The notes: generated by a model not told the origin, from the letters alone. A stretch of DNA of 64,000 nt from Inia geoffrensis (GCA_036417435.1 CM070911.1:2790001-2854000); one strand, 5' to 3'; positions 11,301-23,174 are shown, numbered from the stretch's first letter. Numbers and translations are program-made.

Positions 11301-13775
11301 GTTAGCATATGGTATTTGTTTTCTCTTTCTGATATATTTCGCTCTGTATGACAGATTCTAGGTCCATCCACCTCATTACAAGTAACTCAGTTTTGTTCCT
11401 TTTTATGGCTGAGTAACATTGCATTGTATATATGTGCCACATTTTCCTTATCCATTCATCTGTCAATGGAAATGTAGGATGCTTCCATGTCCTGGCTATT
11501 GTAAATAGGGCTGCAATGAACACTGTGGTACATGACTCTTTTTGAATTATGGTTTTCTCAGGGTATATGCCCAGTAGTGGGATTGCTGGGTCGTATGGTA
11601 GTTCTATTTTTAGTTTTTTAAGGAACCTCCATACTGTTCTCCATAGTGGCTGTATCAGTTTACATTCCCACTAACAGTGCAAGAGGGTTCCCTTTTCTCC
11701 ACACCCACTCCAGCATTTATTGTTTGTAGATTATTTGATGATGGCCATTCTGACTAGTATGAGGTGATAACTCATTGTACGTTTGATTTGCATTTCCTTT
11801 CATGTGTTTGTTATCAATCTGTATATCTTCTTTGGAGAAATGTCTGTTTAGGCCTTCTGCCCATTTTTGGATTGGGTTGTTTGTTTTTTTGATATTGAGC
11901 TGCATGAGCTGCTTGTATATATTGGAGATTAATCCTTTGTCAGTTGCTTCATTGGCAAATATTTTCTCCCATTCTGAAGGTTGTCTTTTCATCATGTTTA
12001 TGGTTTCCTTTGCTGTACAAAACTTTTAAGTTTCATTAGGTCCCACGTGTTTACTTTTGTTTTTATTTCCATTTCTCTAGGAGGTGGATCAAAAAGGATC
12101 TTGCTGTGATTTACATCATAGAGTGTTCTGCCTATGATTTCCTCTAAGAGTTTGATAGTGTCTGGCCTTACATTTAGGTCTTTAATCCATTTTGAGTTTA
12201 TTTTTGTGTATGGTGTTAGGGAGTGTTCTAATTTCATTCTTTTACATGTAGCTGCCCAGTTTTCCCAGCACCACTTATTGAAGAGGCTGTCTTTTCTCCA
12301 TTGTAAATTGTTGCCTCCTTTATCAGCGCTAAGGTGACCATATGTGCATGGGTTTATCTCTGGGCTTTTTATCCTGTTCCATTAATCTATATTTCTGTTT
12401 TTGTGTCAGTACCATACTGTCTTGATTACTGTAGCTTTGTAGTATACCTTGAAGTCAGGGAGCCTGATTCCTCCAGCTCTGTTTTTCTTTCTCAAGATTG
12501 CTTTGGCTATTCAAGGTCTTTTGTGTTTCCATACAAATTGTGAAATTTTTGTCCTACTTCTGTGAAAAATGCCATTGGTAGTTTAATAGGGATTGCGTTG
12601 AACCTGTAGATTGCTTTCGGTAGTATAGTCAGCCTCACAATGTTGATTCTTGCAATCCAAGAACATGGTATAACTCTCCATCTGTTTGTATCCTCTTTAA
12701 TTTATTTCACCAGTGTCTTATAGTTTTCTGCATACAAGTCTTTTGTCTCCTTAGGTAGGTTTATTCCTAGGTATTTTATTCTTTTTGTTGCAGTGGAAAA
12801 TGGGATTGTCCTTAATTTCTCTTTCAGATTTTTCATCATTAGTATATAAGAATGCAAGAGATATCTGTGCATTAATTACATATCCTGCTACTTTACTAAA
12901 TTCATTGATTAGCTCTAGTAGTTTTCTAGTAGCATCTTTAAGATTCTCTATATATAGTATCATGTCATCTGGAAACAATGATATCTCTACATTTTTTTTT
13001 TCCGATTTGGATTCCTTTTATTTCTTTTTCTTCTCTGATTGCTATGGCTAATACTGCCAAAAGTATGTTGAATAATAGTGGTGAGAGAGGGCAGCCTTAT
13101 CTTGTTCAAACTTAGTGGAAATGGTTTCAGTTTTTCACCACTGAGAATGATGTTTGCTGTGGGTTTGTCATATATGGCCTTTATTATGTTGAAGTAATTT
13201 CCCTTTATGCCTACTTTCTGGAGGGTTTTTATCATAAATGGGTTTTGAATTTTGTTGAAAACTTTTTCTGCATCTATTGAGATGATCATATGGTTTTTCT
13301 CCTTCAGTTTGTTAATATGGTGTATCACGTTGATTGATTTGTGTATATTGAAGAATCCTTGCATTCCTGGGGTAAACCCCACTTGATCATGGTGTATGAT
13401 CCTTTTAACGTGCTGTTGGATTCTGTTTGCCAGTATTTTGTTGAGGATTTTTGCACCTGTGCTCATCAGTGATATTGGCCTGTAGTTTTCATTTTTCTTG
13501 TCTGGTTTTGGTGTCATGGTGGTGATGGCCTTGTAGAATGAGTTTGGGAGTGTTCCTCCCTCTGCTATATTTTGGAAGAGTTTGAGAAGGATGGGTGTCA
13601 GTTCTTCTCTAAATGTTTGATAGAATTTGCCTGTGGAGCCATCTGGTCCTGGGCTTTTGTTTGTTGGAAGATTTTTAATCACAGTTTCAATTTCAGTGCT
13701 TGTGATTGGTCTGTTTATATTTTCTATTCTTCCTGGTTCAGTTTCGGAAGTTTGTGCTTCTCTAAGAATTTGTCC
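11301..13775 (-). pseudogene. L1 ORF2 remnant: reverse transcriptase and C-terminal region
   Basis: The intact family protein is an endonuclease/reverse transcriptase that copies L1 RNA at nicked genomic DNA. Here only the RT and C-terminal parts remain, broken into frames at 12987-13682, 12751-12978, 11998-12237, 11717-11995 and 11302-11523. Visible RT landmarks: [38 protein letters not shown], and the first catalytic aspartate in [15 protein letters not shown] (family FDKIQ is FNKIQ here). After PFPLSL the frame is lost. The second catalytic box reads [12 protein letters not shown]: the two aspartates remain but the usual alanine of FADD is proline. The C-terminal piece contains FIAALFTIARTWKHPTFPLT. 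The endonuclease domain is absent. Inactive. Confidence 0.9.
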
Positions 13776-13795
13776 ATTTTTCTGTCTTCTCCTTT
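13765..13795 (-). other. Internal deletion junction in the L1
   Basis: On the minus strand the 5'UTR leads into the ORF1 start region (the expected start codon reads AGG, followed by 'agaagacagaaaaa') and then jumps within a few bases to ORF2 sequence just upstream of the RT domain ('aaattcttagagaagcac'). ORF1, the inter-ORF spacer and the ORF2 endonuclease segment are missing. The precise breakpoint needs alignment to an intact copy. Confidence 0.75.
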
Positions 13796-15943
13796 TGCTT
13801 ACCTTACTGTGTTTGGGATCTCCTTTTTGCAGGCGGCAGGTTCATAGTTCCCGTTGTTTTTGGTGTCTGCCCCCAGTGGCTAAGGTTGGTTCAGTGGGTT
13901 GTGTAGGCTTCCTGGTAGAGGGTACTGGTGCCTGTATTCTGGCAGATGAGACTGGGTTTTGACTTTCTGGTGGGCAGGACCACGTCTGGTGGTGTGTTTT
14001 GGGATGTCTGTGACTTAATTATGATTTTAGGCAACCTCTCTGCTAGTGGGTGGGACTGTGCTCCTGTCTTGCTAGTTGTTTGGTAGGGGTTTCCAGCCCT
14101 CTAGCTTGCTGTTGGTTGAGTAGAGCTGGGTCTTAGTGTTGAGATGGAGATCTCTGGGAAATCTCATGCTGATCGATATTATGAGGGACCTGGAGGTCTC
14201 TGGTGGAGCAATGTCCTGAACTCAGCTCTCCCACCTCAGAGGCTCAGTCCTGACAACTGGCCAGAGCAACAAGACCTGTAAGCCACACAGCTAAGAAGAA
14301 AATGTAGAAAATAAATAAATAAATAAATAAATAAATATATTTATTAAAATAAAAAAAAATATTTTTAAAATAAAGAAATTAAAAAATAATTAAGAAAAGA
14401 AAAAGAGAGCAAACAAACCATTAAACAAATCCACCAATAATAACAAGTGCTAAAAATTATACTATAAAGAAATGGGCAGATAGAACCCTGGCATAAATGG
14501 TAAAAGCAAACCTATACAGACAAAATCACACAAAGAAGCATACACATACACACTCACAAAAGGAGAAAAAGGAAAAAAGAAATGTTTATAAAAAAATGAA
14601 GAGAGTAACCAAATCAATAAACAAATCTACCAATGATAATAAGCTCTAAATACTAAACTAAGATAAACAAAAATTAATTAGATGCAGAAAGCAAACCCCA
14701 AGTCTACAGTTGCTCCCAAACTCCACCGCCTCAGTTTTGGGATGACTCGTTGTCTATTCAGGTACTCCACAGATGCAGGGTTCATCAAATTGATTGTGGA
14801 GATTTAATCCGCTGCTCCTGAGGCTGCTGGGAGAGATTTCCCTTTCTCTTCTCTGTTCGCACAGCTCCCGGGGTTCAGCTTTGGATTTGGACCCTCCTGT
14901 GCATGTAGGTCGCCTGAGGCGTCTGTTCTTCACACAGAGAAGACGGGGTTAAAGCAGCGACTGATTGGGGGCTCTGGTTCACTCAGGCCAGGGGGAGGGA
15001 GGGATACGGAGTGCGGGGAGAGCCTGCGGCGGGCAGAGGCCAGCGTGACTTTGTACCAGCCTGAGGAACCCCGTGTGTTCTCCTGGAGAAGTTGTCCCTG
15101 GATCACAGGACCCTGGCAGTGGCGGGCTGCAGAGGCTCCAGGGAGGGGAGGTGTGGATAGTGACCTGTGCTTGCACACAGGCTTCTTGGTGGCTACAGCA
15201 GCAGCTTAGCGTCTCATGCCAGTCTCTGGGGTCCGCGTTGATAACTGTGGCTCGTGCCCATCTCTGGAGCTCGTATAGGCCGTGTTCTGAATCCCCTCTT
15301 CTCACGCACCCCAAAACAATGGTCTCTTGCATCTTAAGCAGTTCCAGACTTTTTCCCGGCCTCCCTCCTGTTTAGCTGCGGCGCCCTAGCCTTCTTCAGG
15401 CTGTGTTCACGCCGCCAACCCCAGTCCTCTCCCTGGGATCTGACCTCCGAAGCCCGAGCCTCAGCTCCCAGCCCTGCCCGCCCCGGTGGGTGAGCAGACA
15501 AGCCTCTCGGGCTGGTGAATGCTGGTCGGCACCGATCCTCTGTGCAGGAATCTCTCCACTTTGCCCTCTGCACCCCTGTTGCTGTGCTCTCCTCTGTGGC
15601 TCTGAAGGTTCCCCTTCACCCACCCCCCGTCTCTGTCAGTGAAGGGGCTCCCTAACGTGTGGAAACTTTTCCTCCTTCACAGCTCCCTCCCGTAGGGGCA
15701 GGTCCCCTCCCTATTCTTTTGTTCCTGTTTTTTTCTTTTTTCTTCTGCCCTACTCAGGTATGTGGGGAGTTCCTTGCCTTGTGGGAATCTCTTGCCTTTT
15801 GGAAAGTCTGAGGTCTTCTGCCAGCATTCAGTAGGTGTTCTGTAGGAGTTGTTCCACATATAGATGTATTTTTGATGCATTTGTGGGGATGAGGTGATCT
15901 CCACATCTTAGTCCTCCACCATCTTGAAGGTCCTCCCTCCTCC
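13790..15943 (-). promoter_or_regulatory. L1 5'UTR with internal Pol II promoter region
   Basis: On the minus strand it begins with the L1 5' terminus ('ttcaagatggtggaggac') and continues through a CpG-rich section (about 14900-15640) and an AT/AAAT-rich section (14300-14690) to the ORF1 border. L1 5'UTRs of this family act as internal Pol II promoters in active copies. Many CpGs remain here. Several plus- and minus-strand open frames of 75-117 residues in 14930-15640 are by-products of high G+C, not genes. Confidence 0.85.
14309..14345. repeat. (AAAT)n microsatellite inside the L1 5'UTR
   Basis: Seven or so 'aaat' units followed by 'atatttatt'. It lies at a naturally A/T-rich position of the L1 5'UTR. 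Confidence 0.9.
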
Positions 15944-16794
15944 AAGCTTCTTATCACAAATTGATTACTAAAATGTAGCACATCAGGTTTGCAGAATTCT
16001 ACGTGAAAAAGCACAGATTAGAAGCAATACTGAAATGCATTCTTAAGTACTCTATTCACATAACTATTTATCCATCTGTATATTTATTTTACATGCATCT
16101 TTCATTGATACACACTAATTCATCAAATATATACAATGGGTGAATGTCCTTAAATACTGAGTTTCCAATTTGTGAATAGAGAGAGAGATTCAGTAATCCT
16201 CTATGCAGTTGACTGAGATGTGAAAAAGCAGGAAAAAAGTGATCCAGGACTTCCTTGGATCCTTTTAAAGATCATGTTTAATTAAAAGATAATTTCTTTT
16301 TCTCAAATTAGAGAAAATAGAAATGAAAAAATGAGGAAGAGGATGAGACACAATTTTTAAAATCCAATCTATTTTTCCACAAATATTTAAGTGCCTACCA
16401 GGTGTTAAATATTGTATAAGCAATTGCCTTCCTTTTCTAGCAACTTATAATGTAGGTGGCGAATAACATGTCCTAATGATAATAATACAAGTGGCATTAT
16501 TAACTAGAGTAGGTACTATGACTACTAGTACTACAACCGCTATTTGTAGAGTATAATGTTCATTAACATGTACACAAAAACTCTAATATTCACAATAACC
16601 CTATATTTTAGGTATTATTATTGCTACTGTGCTGCTCAAATGCCTGAGAATACCAGGATTTGGACACTCATCTTATTTGTGGGTTTTTCTACAGAGGTTG
16701 GTCAGAGGATTAATGCCATTTTTTTTTTCCTCTGAAAAACAGACAGTGAATTTAGAGTATTTTCAAGACTTTATGTGACAGAAGTAAAGGTGAT
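15944..16794. other. Unique DNA
   Basis: AT-rich. A weak MIR-like trace around 16550-16650 ('caataaccctatattttagg') is too diverged to call firmly. No gene seen. Confidence 0.4.
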
Positions 16795-16885
16795 AATATT
16801 CACCCTGTTGTGATGTTGGGAGGACCAACTGAGATGCATATTAAGGTACTTGTCATGTGATGGTCACTCATTAAATGTCAGTGCC
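16795..16885 (+). repeat. MIR SINE, 3' part
   Basis: Plus-strand MIR tail: 'ctgttgtgatgttgggagga', 'gagatgcatattaaggtact', 'tcactcattaaatgtcagtg', aligning with the consensus end around 'gtgaggattaaatgagat...gctcaataaatgt'. Confidence 0.6.
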
Positions 16886-18255
16886 CTTCTTTCTCCCTCC
16901 TTCCCTACATGCAGGTAATGCCCACATGTGTGGTCAGGTTCTTGGGCAACATTCTTGTTATTGTAAGCCTTGGATGCTGTGTTATTATCTTGGCCCCAAC
17001 AGCTATTACTGTCATACTCGGGCAGGCAAAGCTGATGGGAAAATTTTCACATGCACCTTCCAATATTCTAAATCCATACCCTAAAATGAGAAGTAAGGAA
17101 GAATGGAATCAAACTGCCCTGTATCTTGCTTTGGGCGCAGAAGAGACCTTTCAGAATACAAGGAGAAGGTGGGAACTTCAAAATCACCCCATATTATCTG
17201 TGGCTTATATAAGAGTTTGGTCATGCTTCACAGATCATCCCAAGAGATTTCTGAATTCCTGAATATTATAGAAATATTTTCTACCCTTAAATTTCCTACA
17301 CAGATCGCAAACAAAAGAAGTTCCGAACTATCTTTAAACTATTCTTCCCCAATCTTTCCACCTTATAAGGAGGGTATTTCCAAGGAATTTATTTTCAAGC
17401 TTAATAATGTAGTTTGTACATTATATGAAATATCATATTATTCTTACTATGCCTGGAGAAATGCCACTACTTATTAGGTGAATGAAATACCATAGTTATT
17501 AGATAAAACAGGGCATAATGACATGCCTTTAAAGGCTTTGCCTTTTGCCTTGAATAAATATAAGCAGAAAGTCAAAACTCCACAGAGGCACTTCAAGCGA
17601 ATTTCATCTTTAGGTTGAAATGAATCGCTGACAAAACCTCTGTTTTACTGTATCTACTGAGAGTAGCATCCCAGGCTCATCGTCATCTGCCTTCCATGTA
17701 CCTCACCGCTGGCATGCTGGCTCAGGGTGTCACGTGTCTTGCCTGACTGCACGATCCAGGATGAGAAAAGATTTCAAACCCCTGAACTTCCAAATGCTGG
17801 CATTGAATAATTTAATATTTTTTTGGATGTTTTATGTTTCATGTTTAATAATCTAGAGCAGGTCGTCAGGCATTTGGTTTGTTTGTTCATAATTGAAATC
17901 TCAAGGTTAATCACCATGTGAGTGCTTTTCCATATGATTGGCAGGGACGACAGTAATGGACCAAATCAGAGTTTGCAGCAGTGAGCTTCTCCTTAGTGGC
18001 CGAAAATGCTTTATCCTCTTAGCAGATTGTCTACGGCAATCCAGTCCTGGCCCTTCCCAGTCGCCCCAGGGTGGCCAGATACGACTCTTGTCTGATTGGC
18101 AAGACCAGTGAAGGATGAGGCAGCTCACTACTATGACACATAGACAGTCACAGGGTTAACACTGCAAGTAGGGCTTCAGGGAACATGACATCTGTGAGGC
18201 AAGAAAGACTCATTGAGAGGAAATGATATGGACATTTTTGCAGTCATTAAAGGGT
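16886..18255. other. Unique DNA
   Basis: Open frames at 16875-17477 (69, 117 and 124 residues) overlap one another in different frames, are not flanked by convincing splice sites and show no domain. No repeat recognised. Confidence 0.45.
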
Positions 18256-18405
18256 GCTGGTCAGTGGAGTTTGGGTTATTTATCCTACCACATGATTTGA
18301 TTCTCCTAACGATCCTGAGATAAGGCCCAGAGAACCTGATAACTTGCCCAGGCTACAGAGCTGGTAAATAATTTATCTCATTTCAGATCCCAGCTTCTCA
18401 CTGCC
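18256..18405 (-). repeat. MIR SINE fragment
   Basis: Reverse-complement MIR: 'ctaacgatcctgagataagg', 'taacttgcccaggctacaga', 'gctggtaaataat', 'cagatcccagcttctcac'. Confidence 0.7.
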
Positions 18406-18419
18406 ACTTGCAAATGTAA

Positions 18420-18830
18420 TTCACTCATTTGTCAACTCTTTGTTGAGTGCCTACTGCATGCTAGGGACTGTTTAAGGCACATGAAATATATAAGCAAATC
18501 AGACAGAACTCCTGGCCCTCATAGAATTCAAAAGAGGCATGATAAAAAGAAATAATACAGTTTTATGTGCTTATGTGACAAAGCAGAGTAACAGAGAAAG
18601 AGTATATGCCAAGGATGAGTGATGGTGCCTGGTTGCAGTTTTAAACAGTGGTCAGGGTAGGAGTCATTGAGAATGTAGCACAAAGTATGAACTTTCAGGG
18701 GATGCCTGGGATATGGACAATGTTTTCACAGAAAAGTAACAGATGAGCTAGGTCTTAACTAATAAATAGGAATTTACTAAGAGGAAAGAGGGAATGGCAA
18801 CCCTGAGGAGATTCAAAGTAAGGAGGTTAA
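18420..18830 (-). mobile_element. L2 LINE 3' end
   Basis: Reverse complement of the L2 3' terminus: 'tttgttgagtgcctactgca', 'tgctagggactgtttaaggc', 'actcctggccctcatagaat', further 'cagagtaacagagaaagagt', 'aacagatgagctaggtctta', 'aggaaagagggaatggca'. Ancient and inactive. Confidence 0.7.
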
Positions 18831-18876
18831 AAAATCATAAAACACTTGTGTTTGTGTTGTATGCGTGTGCCTGTAT

Positions 18877-18907
<31 letters not shown>

Positions 18908-18908
18908 C
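18877..18908. repeat. GA/CA-rich simple repeat
   Basis: Short (GA)n followed by 'gacagagacagagacagaga' units. Confidence 0.9.
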
Positions 18909-19555
18909 ATCTTGGATTCTTTACATCCTTCCCAAAGCAAATCAAAATAGTTTAGAGTACTGTCCTTTTAAAATATTCAGCACCGATTTCTTCTTCATGA
19001 GCATAGATCATTTGGAGGTGACGGTATTTTAACTGATGTGATGGCACTGGAATTGTACTGGGAAAGGCTTAACTACCCACTCTCCAGAAAGAAAATGCTT
19101 TCATTTGTATGTCATTAATTTCCACAGTGTAAATACTCTAATCATAGCCAGTTTGAAGCTACCAACACAAAATCACTAAATGAGATATTGGGAAGAGATG
19201 TGCATTAGTACAGGGTCATGTTGTATTTCTACCCTGAAGATATAAAACACGCAAATAATTTTTAATAATTACTGTGTTTAGCAACCGATTTACAGAAATC
19301 TTAGAACAAAAATTGGCTCTCATGAGCTGGTATGAGCTAGTTCCACCCTACCACTGAGTGGCTTAGAAATGAAGGGAGTTCTGTGTTTTTCTCTAAGTCA
19401 GATCTTAAATGTTTTTGTTCTGAATAAATTCGCCAGTTCAGGGAAACATAGCATTCAGAGTACTTTTTCTTTTGGTGACGAGATACTTTTCCTTAAAGCG
19501 TCAGAGCCTAGGGGCTGGTTAAGACCATTGCGAGCTTCGATGTAGCCCCACTTGT
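18909..19555. other. Unique DNA
   Basis: No repeat or gene recognised. Confidence 0.45.
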
Positions 19556-19868
19556 TTTCCGCTTGTGCTTTTGGTGTCATACCCAACCAAATCATTGCCG
19601 AGACCAGCGTCAAGGAGCTTCCTCCCTGTGTTTTCTCCTAGGAATTTTATGGTATCAGGTTTTATGTTTTAGTCCTTAGTCCATTGTGAGTTAATCTTTG
19701 TGTGTGGTGTAAGATAGGGGTCCAATTTCATTTTCTGCATATGGTTACCCAATTTTTCTAACATCGTTTGTTGAAGAGACTATCCTTTCCCTATTGAGTG
19801 TTCTTGGCAATATTAGTTTGACCTTGTATGCTGGGTTTTATTCCTGGGCTCTCTTTTCTGTTCCACCG
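19556..19868 (-). mobile_element. L1 ORF2 fragment
   Basis: Reverse complement of ORF2: 'gccgagaccagcgtcaagga', 'ttttctcctaggaattttat', 'ttagtccattgtgagttaat', 'gtgtggtgtaagataggggt', 'ttctgcatatggttacccaa'. The same region occurs in the larger L1 near 12150-12330, but this copy is much more diverged and is a separate, older insertion. Confidence 0.85.
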
Positions 19869-20834
19869 AAGACATTTGCCAGGTGAACGGCTGCACCTGC
19901 TTATAGGCTGCCCATAATCCCACACCAAGGACAAGCATGATGCCAGCAGGTTAAGGGAGATCATTTTGATACTTTCTTTTGAGCTACTGATACTTTTATG
20001 TTGTAGCTTTGAAGGTAGAAAAAAGACCGCTGTGGAGACTGCAACTTTTAATATTCTGGAATATAAATATGCCACTGACGCAGTGAAAAATGTTGATTTT
20101 CCTAGTGCTTTTTTCTATGTTTGAACATCTCCCCCAGTATGAGCCACTGCACAGAATATCTTTTTATCTTAAAGATCTTAAAGCTCTTTAATAATGGTAC
20201 AAGGAGGGTCTCATGATAGATTCATTTTTCCACCCGGTAACAAATACATGTTATCATTAACTATAATGTTGAGATACGTGAAAGAAAAAATGCTGCTTCG
20301 TTGTCTATTTCATCATAAAAGGAAGGACTCCCAAAGTGTCACTCTTGCCTGCTGAGTTACCTGAAATATCTAAAGAGCAACAATTAATGGGAGCCGCAGC
20401 CACTAATGTCACATGAGACCTATTGTCACATGAGCTAATGGTTTTAAAGATTCTTGTTCTGGTTTTGTTTTGATTTTGTTACCCTCCTTGTTATGTGTAG
20501 CATTACAGGACCTTTTTTCATTTCCTACAATGTGGAAAGAAACAGGTTTGCAAAGTTCTTTTTCTGAAGTATCTTACTAGATAAAAATATTGCTTATGCA
20601 CGTCAACCAACAACCTTCTGCTTCACAATTGAGCGTAGGTGACAGAATGCATATTTATTGCTCACCAATCCCTGTTATTTCAAGGATTTAATTTTTAATA
20701 TTCAAAACAAATTTGTACAGTAGGTACAGTCTGTGAAGGAAGAGACGTAACTGATTTTGCTCTCAACTGTAGGAGCTCTGTAAGTATTTGTTGAATAAGT
20801 GACTCAAGCCCAAATTTACTGCTGAGCAAAGGTG
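19869..20834. other. Unique DNA
   Basis: Nothing recognised except a possible short L2 tail near 20760-20810 ('aagtatttgttgaataagtg'). Confidence 0.4.
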
Positions 20835-20950
20835 TCCAAGGGAGTTTGTTACCTTGGTCAAAACTGGCCAGTTAAGAAGTGGTAGAGCCTGATTGAAATC
20901 TAGCATGTTCTGCTTTCAAAGTTCTTTCTTTTCCCAAAGTACTGTGCTCC
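20835..20950 (-). repeat. MIR-like fragment
   Basis: 'ggccagttaagaagtggtag', 'agcctgattgaaatctagca' and 'gttctgctttcaaagttctt' follow the minus-strand MIR order for the part around the B box. Diverged. Confidence 0.5.
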
Positions 20951-20974
20951 CCCAAGGTGTCCACCTGGGAGAGG

Positions 20975-21090
20975 AGTGTGCTGATTAGAGCACTGAATTT
21001 AGGATCTGACGTCCACAGCTTTGGGCTCAATTCCTGATCCATAGATGAGAAGCTCAGTGACCTCAACTTCTCTTGTCTCCTTTTCTGCAG
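20975..21090 (+). repeat. MIR SINE 5' part
   Basis: Plus-strand MIR order: 'gattagagcactgaatttag', 'gggctcaattcctgatcc', 'gagaagctcagtgacctcaa'. It lies next to an oppositely oriented MIR-like fragment. Confidence 0.55.
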
Positions 21091-21383
21091 ATGTCATGGT
21101 TGTCCTGCAAAAGTTGTAAGGCATTTAAACACTTCATAATATTTAAATATAATATTTAATTGAGATATTATTTTTCAGCACACTCTGCAGAAATGCCCTT
21201 GTTCTTTCCTTTCCTGCATGTAACTAGTCAAACAGCCACTTTGACAGGCTTGTACACGAAATCTGGTATTTATTTTGGCATTCTTCCTTGCAGTTATACA
21301 TGCCAAAACTTATTTTGACCAGTTGCATTACATGGACACCAAAGGGTCATCACCAAAAACAGTGCTTCTGAAGTGTGATCTGT

Positions 21384-21729
21384 TTTGTGTTTTTATTTAT
21401 TTATTTTTGGCTGTGTTGTGTCTCCGTTGCTGCGTGTGGGCTTTCTCTAGTTGTGGTGAGCGGGGGCTACTCTTCGTTGTGGTGCGAGGGCTTCTCATTG
21501 CTGTGGCTTCTCTTGTTGCAGAGCACAGGCTCTAGGAGCATGGGCTTCAGTAGTTGTGGCACACAGGCTCAGTAGTTGTGGCTCGTGAGCTCTAGAGTAC
21601 AGGTTCAGTAGTTGCGACGCACGGGCTTAGTCATTCCGTGGCATGTGGGATCTTCCCGGACCAGGGCTCGAACCTGTGTCCCCTGCATTGGCAGGCGGAT
21701 TCTTAACCACTGCGCCACCAGGGAAGTCC
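21384..21729 (-). mobile_element. CHR-type SINE, long form
   Basis: Minus-strand SINE: tail region 'tttatttatttatttttggc' at left, 'ctctagttgtggtgag', ending at the head '...gccaccagggaagtcc'. Target duplications at 21368-21383 and 21730-21745 (16 nt, one mismatch). The 3' module with 'tagttgtgg' sub-repeats is longer than in the copy at 8850. Confidence 0.95.
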
Positions 21730-21745
21730 CTGAAGTGTGGTCTGT

Positions 21746-22099
21746 AGAAGAGCTGCCGCAGAAGCATTCAGGGGGCATGTTAAGGTGGACCCCTAAGGTC
21801 TATATCCAAGACAACCTTCTGTATGGTAGATTGTGTGTTTCTCAACTTTCCCCAATGAATTTTATGTATGATAAAGTTTGAGACCTACTGCACTGCACAC
21901 TATGTGTAGTATCACAATAAAATCCAGTTAGTTGAACATACTCTTTTGAAAACAATGAGTAGAGAGACTCTCACTTACGGTTATCTCACTTCCTTTGGTA
22001 AATTAGCTTTTGGAATTGAAGCACTGGAAAAGGTACACTGCTTAATTGAAGCTGTGTGCAGCTTTCAATCATCCATGCTGGAAAAGCCAGTCAGGAACC
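21746..22099. other. Unique DNA
   Basis: No repeat or gene recognised. Confidence 0.4.
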
Positions 22100-22245
22100 T
22101 GTAGGCTTAGACTCAGGCCAGCTCAGCTGCCTTCCGCCTGTGTGAGCTGCACAGGCTCTTCCACTCTGTGCCTCTGTCTCAGCATCCTCAGGGGACCTGA
22201 GGCAAGGAGACAGCTCCTCGTGGGGTTTGTAAGGTTTGCATGGTG
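22100..22245 (+). repeat. MIR-like fragment
   Basis: 'tcttccactctgtgcctctg', 'tctcagcatcctcag' and a following 'gtggggtttgtaaggtttgc' resemble plus-strand MIR ('cctctgtgcctcagtttcctcatc...gttgtgaggatt'), with diverged flanks. Confidence 0.5.
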
Positions 22246-23174
22246 TAAAAAGGTTTTTTACAAGTCTGATGTCTTGTTCACATCAAACATTTGGTCCCCC
22301 TTCCCTGGCTTCTGATGCAGAGAAGTCAGAGGCACCCTCATCCCTCCTCTTGGTAATCAGGAGCCTGAGACCCTGGGTCTAGGCAGGACCCAGGATGCCC
22401 TCAGCCAGAGGCTACCATGCAGGGTCTCAAGGCAACGTTTCCTGAAAGAGTGGAGTTAAATGCCAGGTCCACTCTCCAAATGCACAGTGATGGGGAAAGG
22501 GACCCGGAAGGTGGAGGTGGGATGGGGATGCAGGGATGAAGCTGACTTGAGCTAAGAGTAACTGGAGAGTGGACCACAGCACGAGGAGGGTTTCTGCTGG
22601 GGTCAGATTGGGATGTGTTAAGCTGGGTGTAAAAGAGATTTTCAATTTCTAGACTATGCAGTTAAAGGTTATTTACTGTAATGTAGAAGATAATATAATC
22701 ACTTTCTTGCATATCTTTCAAAGTTTCTATAATCCACATATTTGTTAATATTCAGATAAAGTAATACAATGTGAGATTCACCCCAACATGCAGTGTCATA
22801 GCCAATCTTTTGCTTTAAATTATAGTTTGAATGTGTTTCCATACCAGTACTTTTTCCTCAATAACCTGTGTACAAATGACTTCAGATTAAGTGATTTCAG
22901 ATAATTTTTTTGAGTCAAAACAAACTCTACTTTGAGAAAAGTTGGGTTATTTTTATTTTATTTTTGCTTTTGTAATAGGTATGTGAAGAATATTATCTAA
23001 ATCTTTGCGTACATTCCTGAATATTTATTTGGTAGAAATTCATTAAAAATGCAATCAGTGTCAAACCTATACTTAAAGATTTTTGATACTTCCAAATGGC
23101 TTTCCCCAAACACATTTCACTAGTTTCACAATTTATTACCAGTACAAGTAACTGTTGGCTGTATGGTCAGACAA
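22246..23174. other. Unique DNA
   Basis: No repeat or gene recognised; a moderately G+C-rich part at 22300-22620 has only short open frames. Confidence 0.45.

Larger units (their letters stand above)
10935..15943 (-). mobile_element. Cetartiodactyl L1 with intact 5' end and internal deletion
   Basis: A single minus-strand L1: 3'UTR at about 10935-11300, ORF2 remnant to about 13775, then directly the ORF1-proximal end of the 5'UTR to the 5' terminus at about 15943. ORF1 and the ORF2 endonuclease region, normally between them, are absent. The 3' poly-A tail and final bases are missing at 10935. No target duplication was found. Full-length relatives are several kb longer, so this copy is non-autonomous. 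Confidence 0.9.

Noticed and set aside
12987..13682. 231-residue minus-strand open frame with reverse-transcriptase motifs, the longest in the window
   Set aside because: It is a fragment of a decayed L1 ORF2 with frame breaks on both sides and no endonuclease part. It is annotated as a pseudogene, not as a functional RT or a retron.
14930..15642. Cluster of G+C-rich open frames (75-117 residues) on both strands, suggestive of a small exon or CpG-island promoter gene
   Set aside because: The sequence is the L1 5'UTR; overlapping frames on both strands are a composition effect.
16875..17477. Three overlapping frames of 69-124 residues on the plus strand, one with a hydrophobic stretch resembling a membrane segment
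   Set aside because: They are mutually overlapping in different frames, lack domain similarity I can recognise and have no convincing splice sites; consistent with chance.
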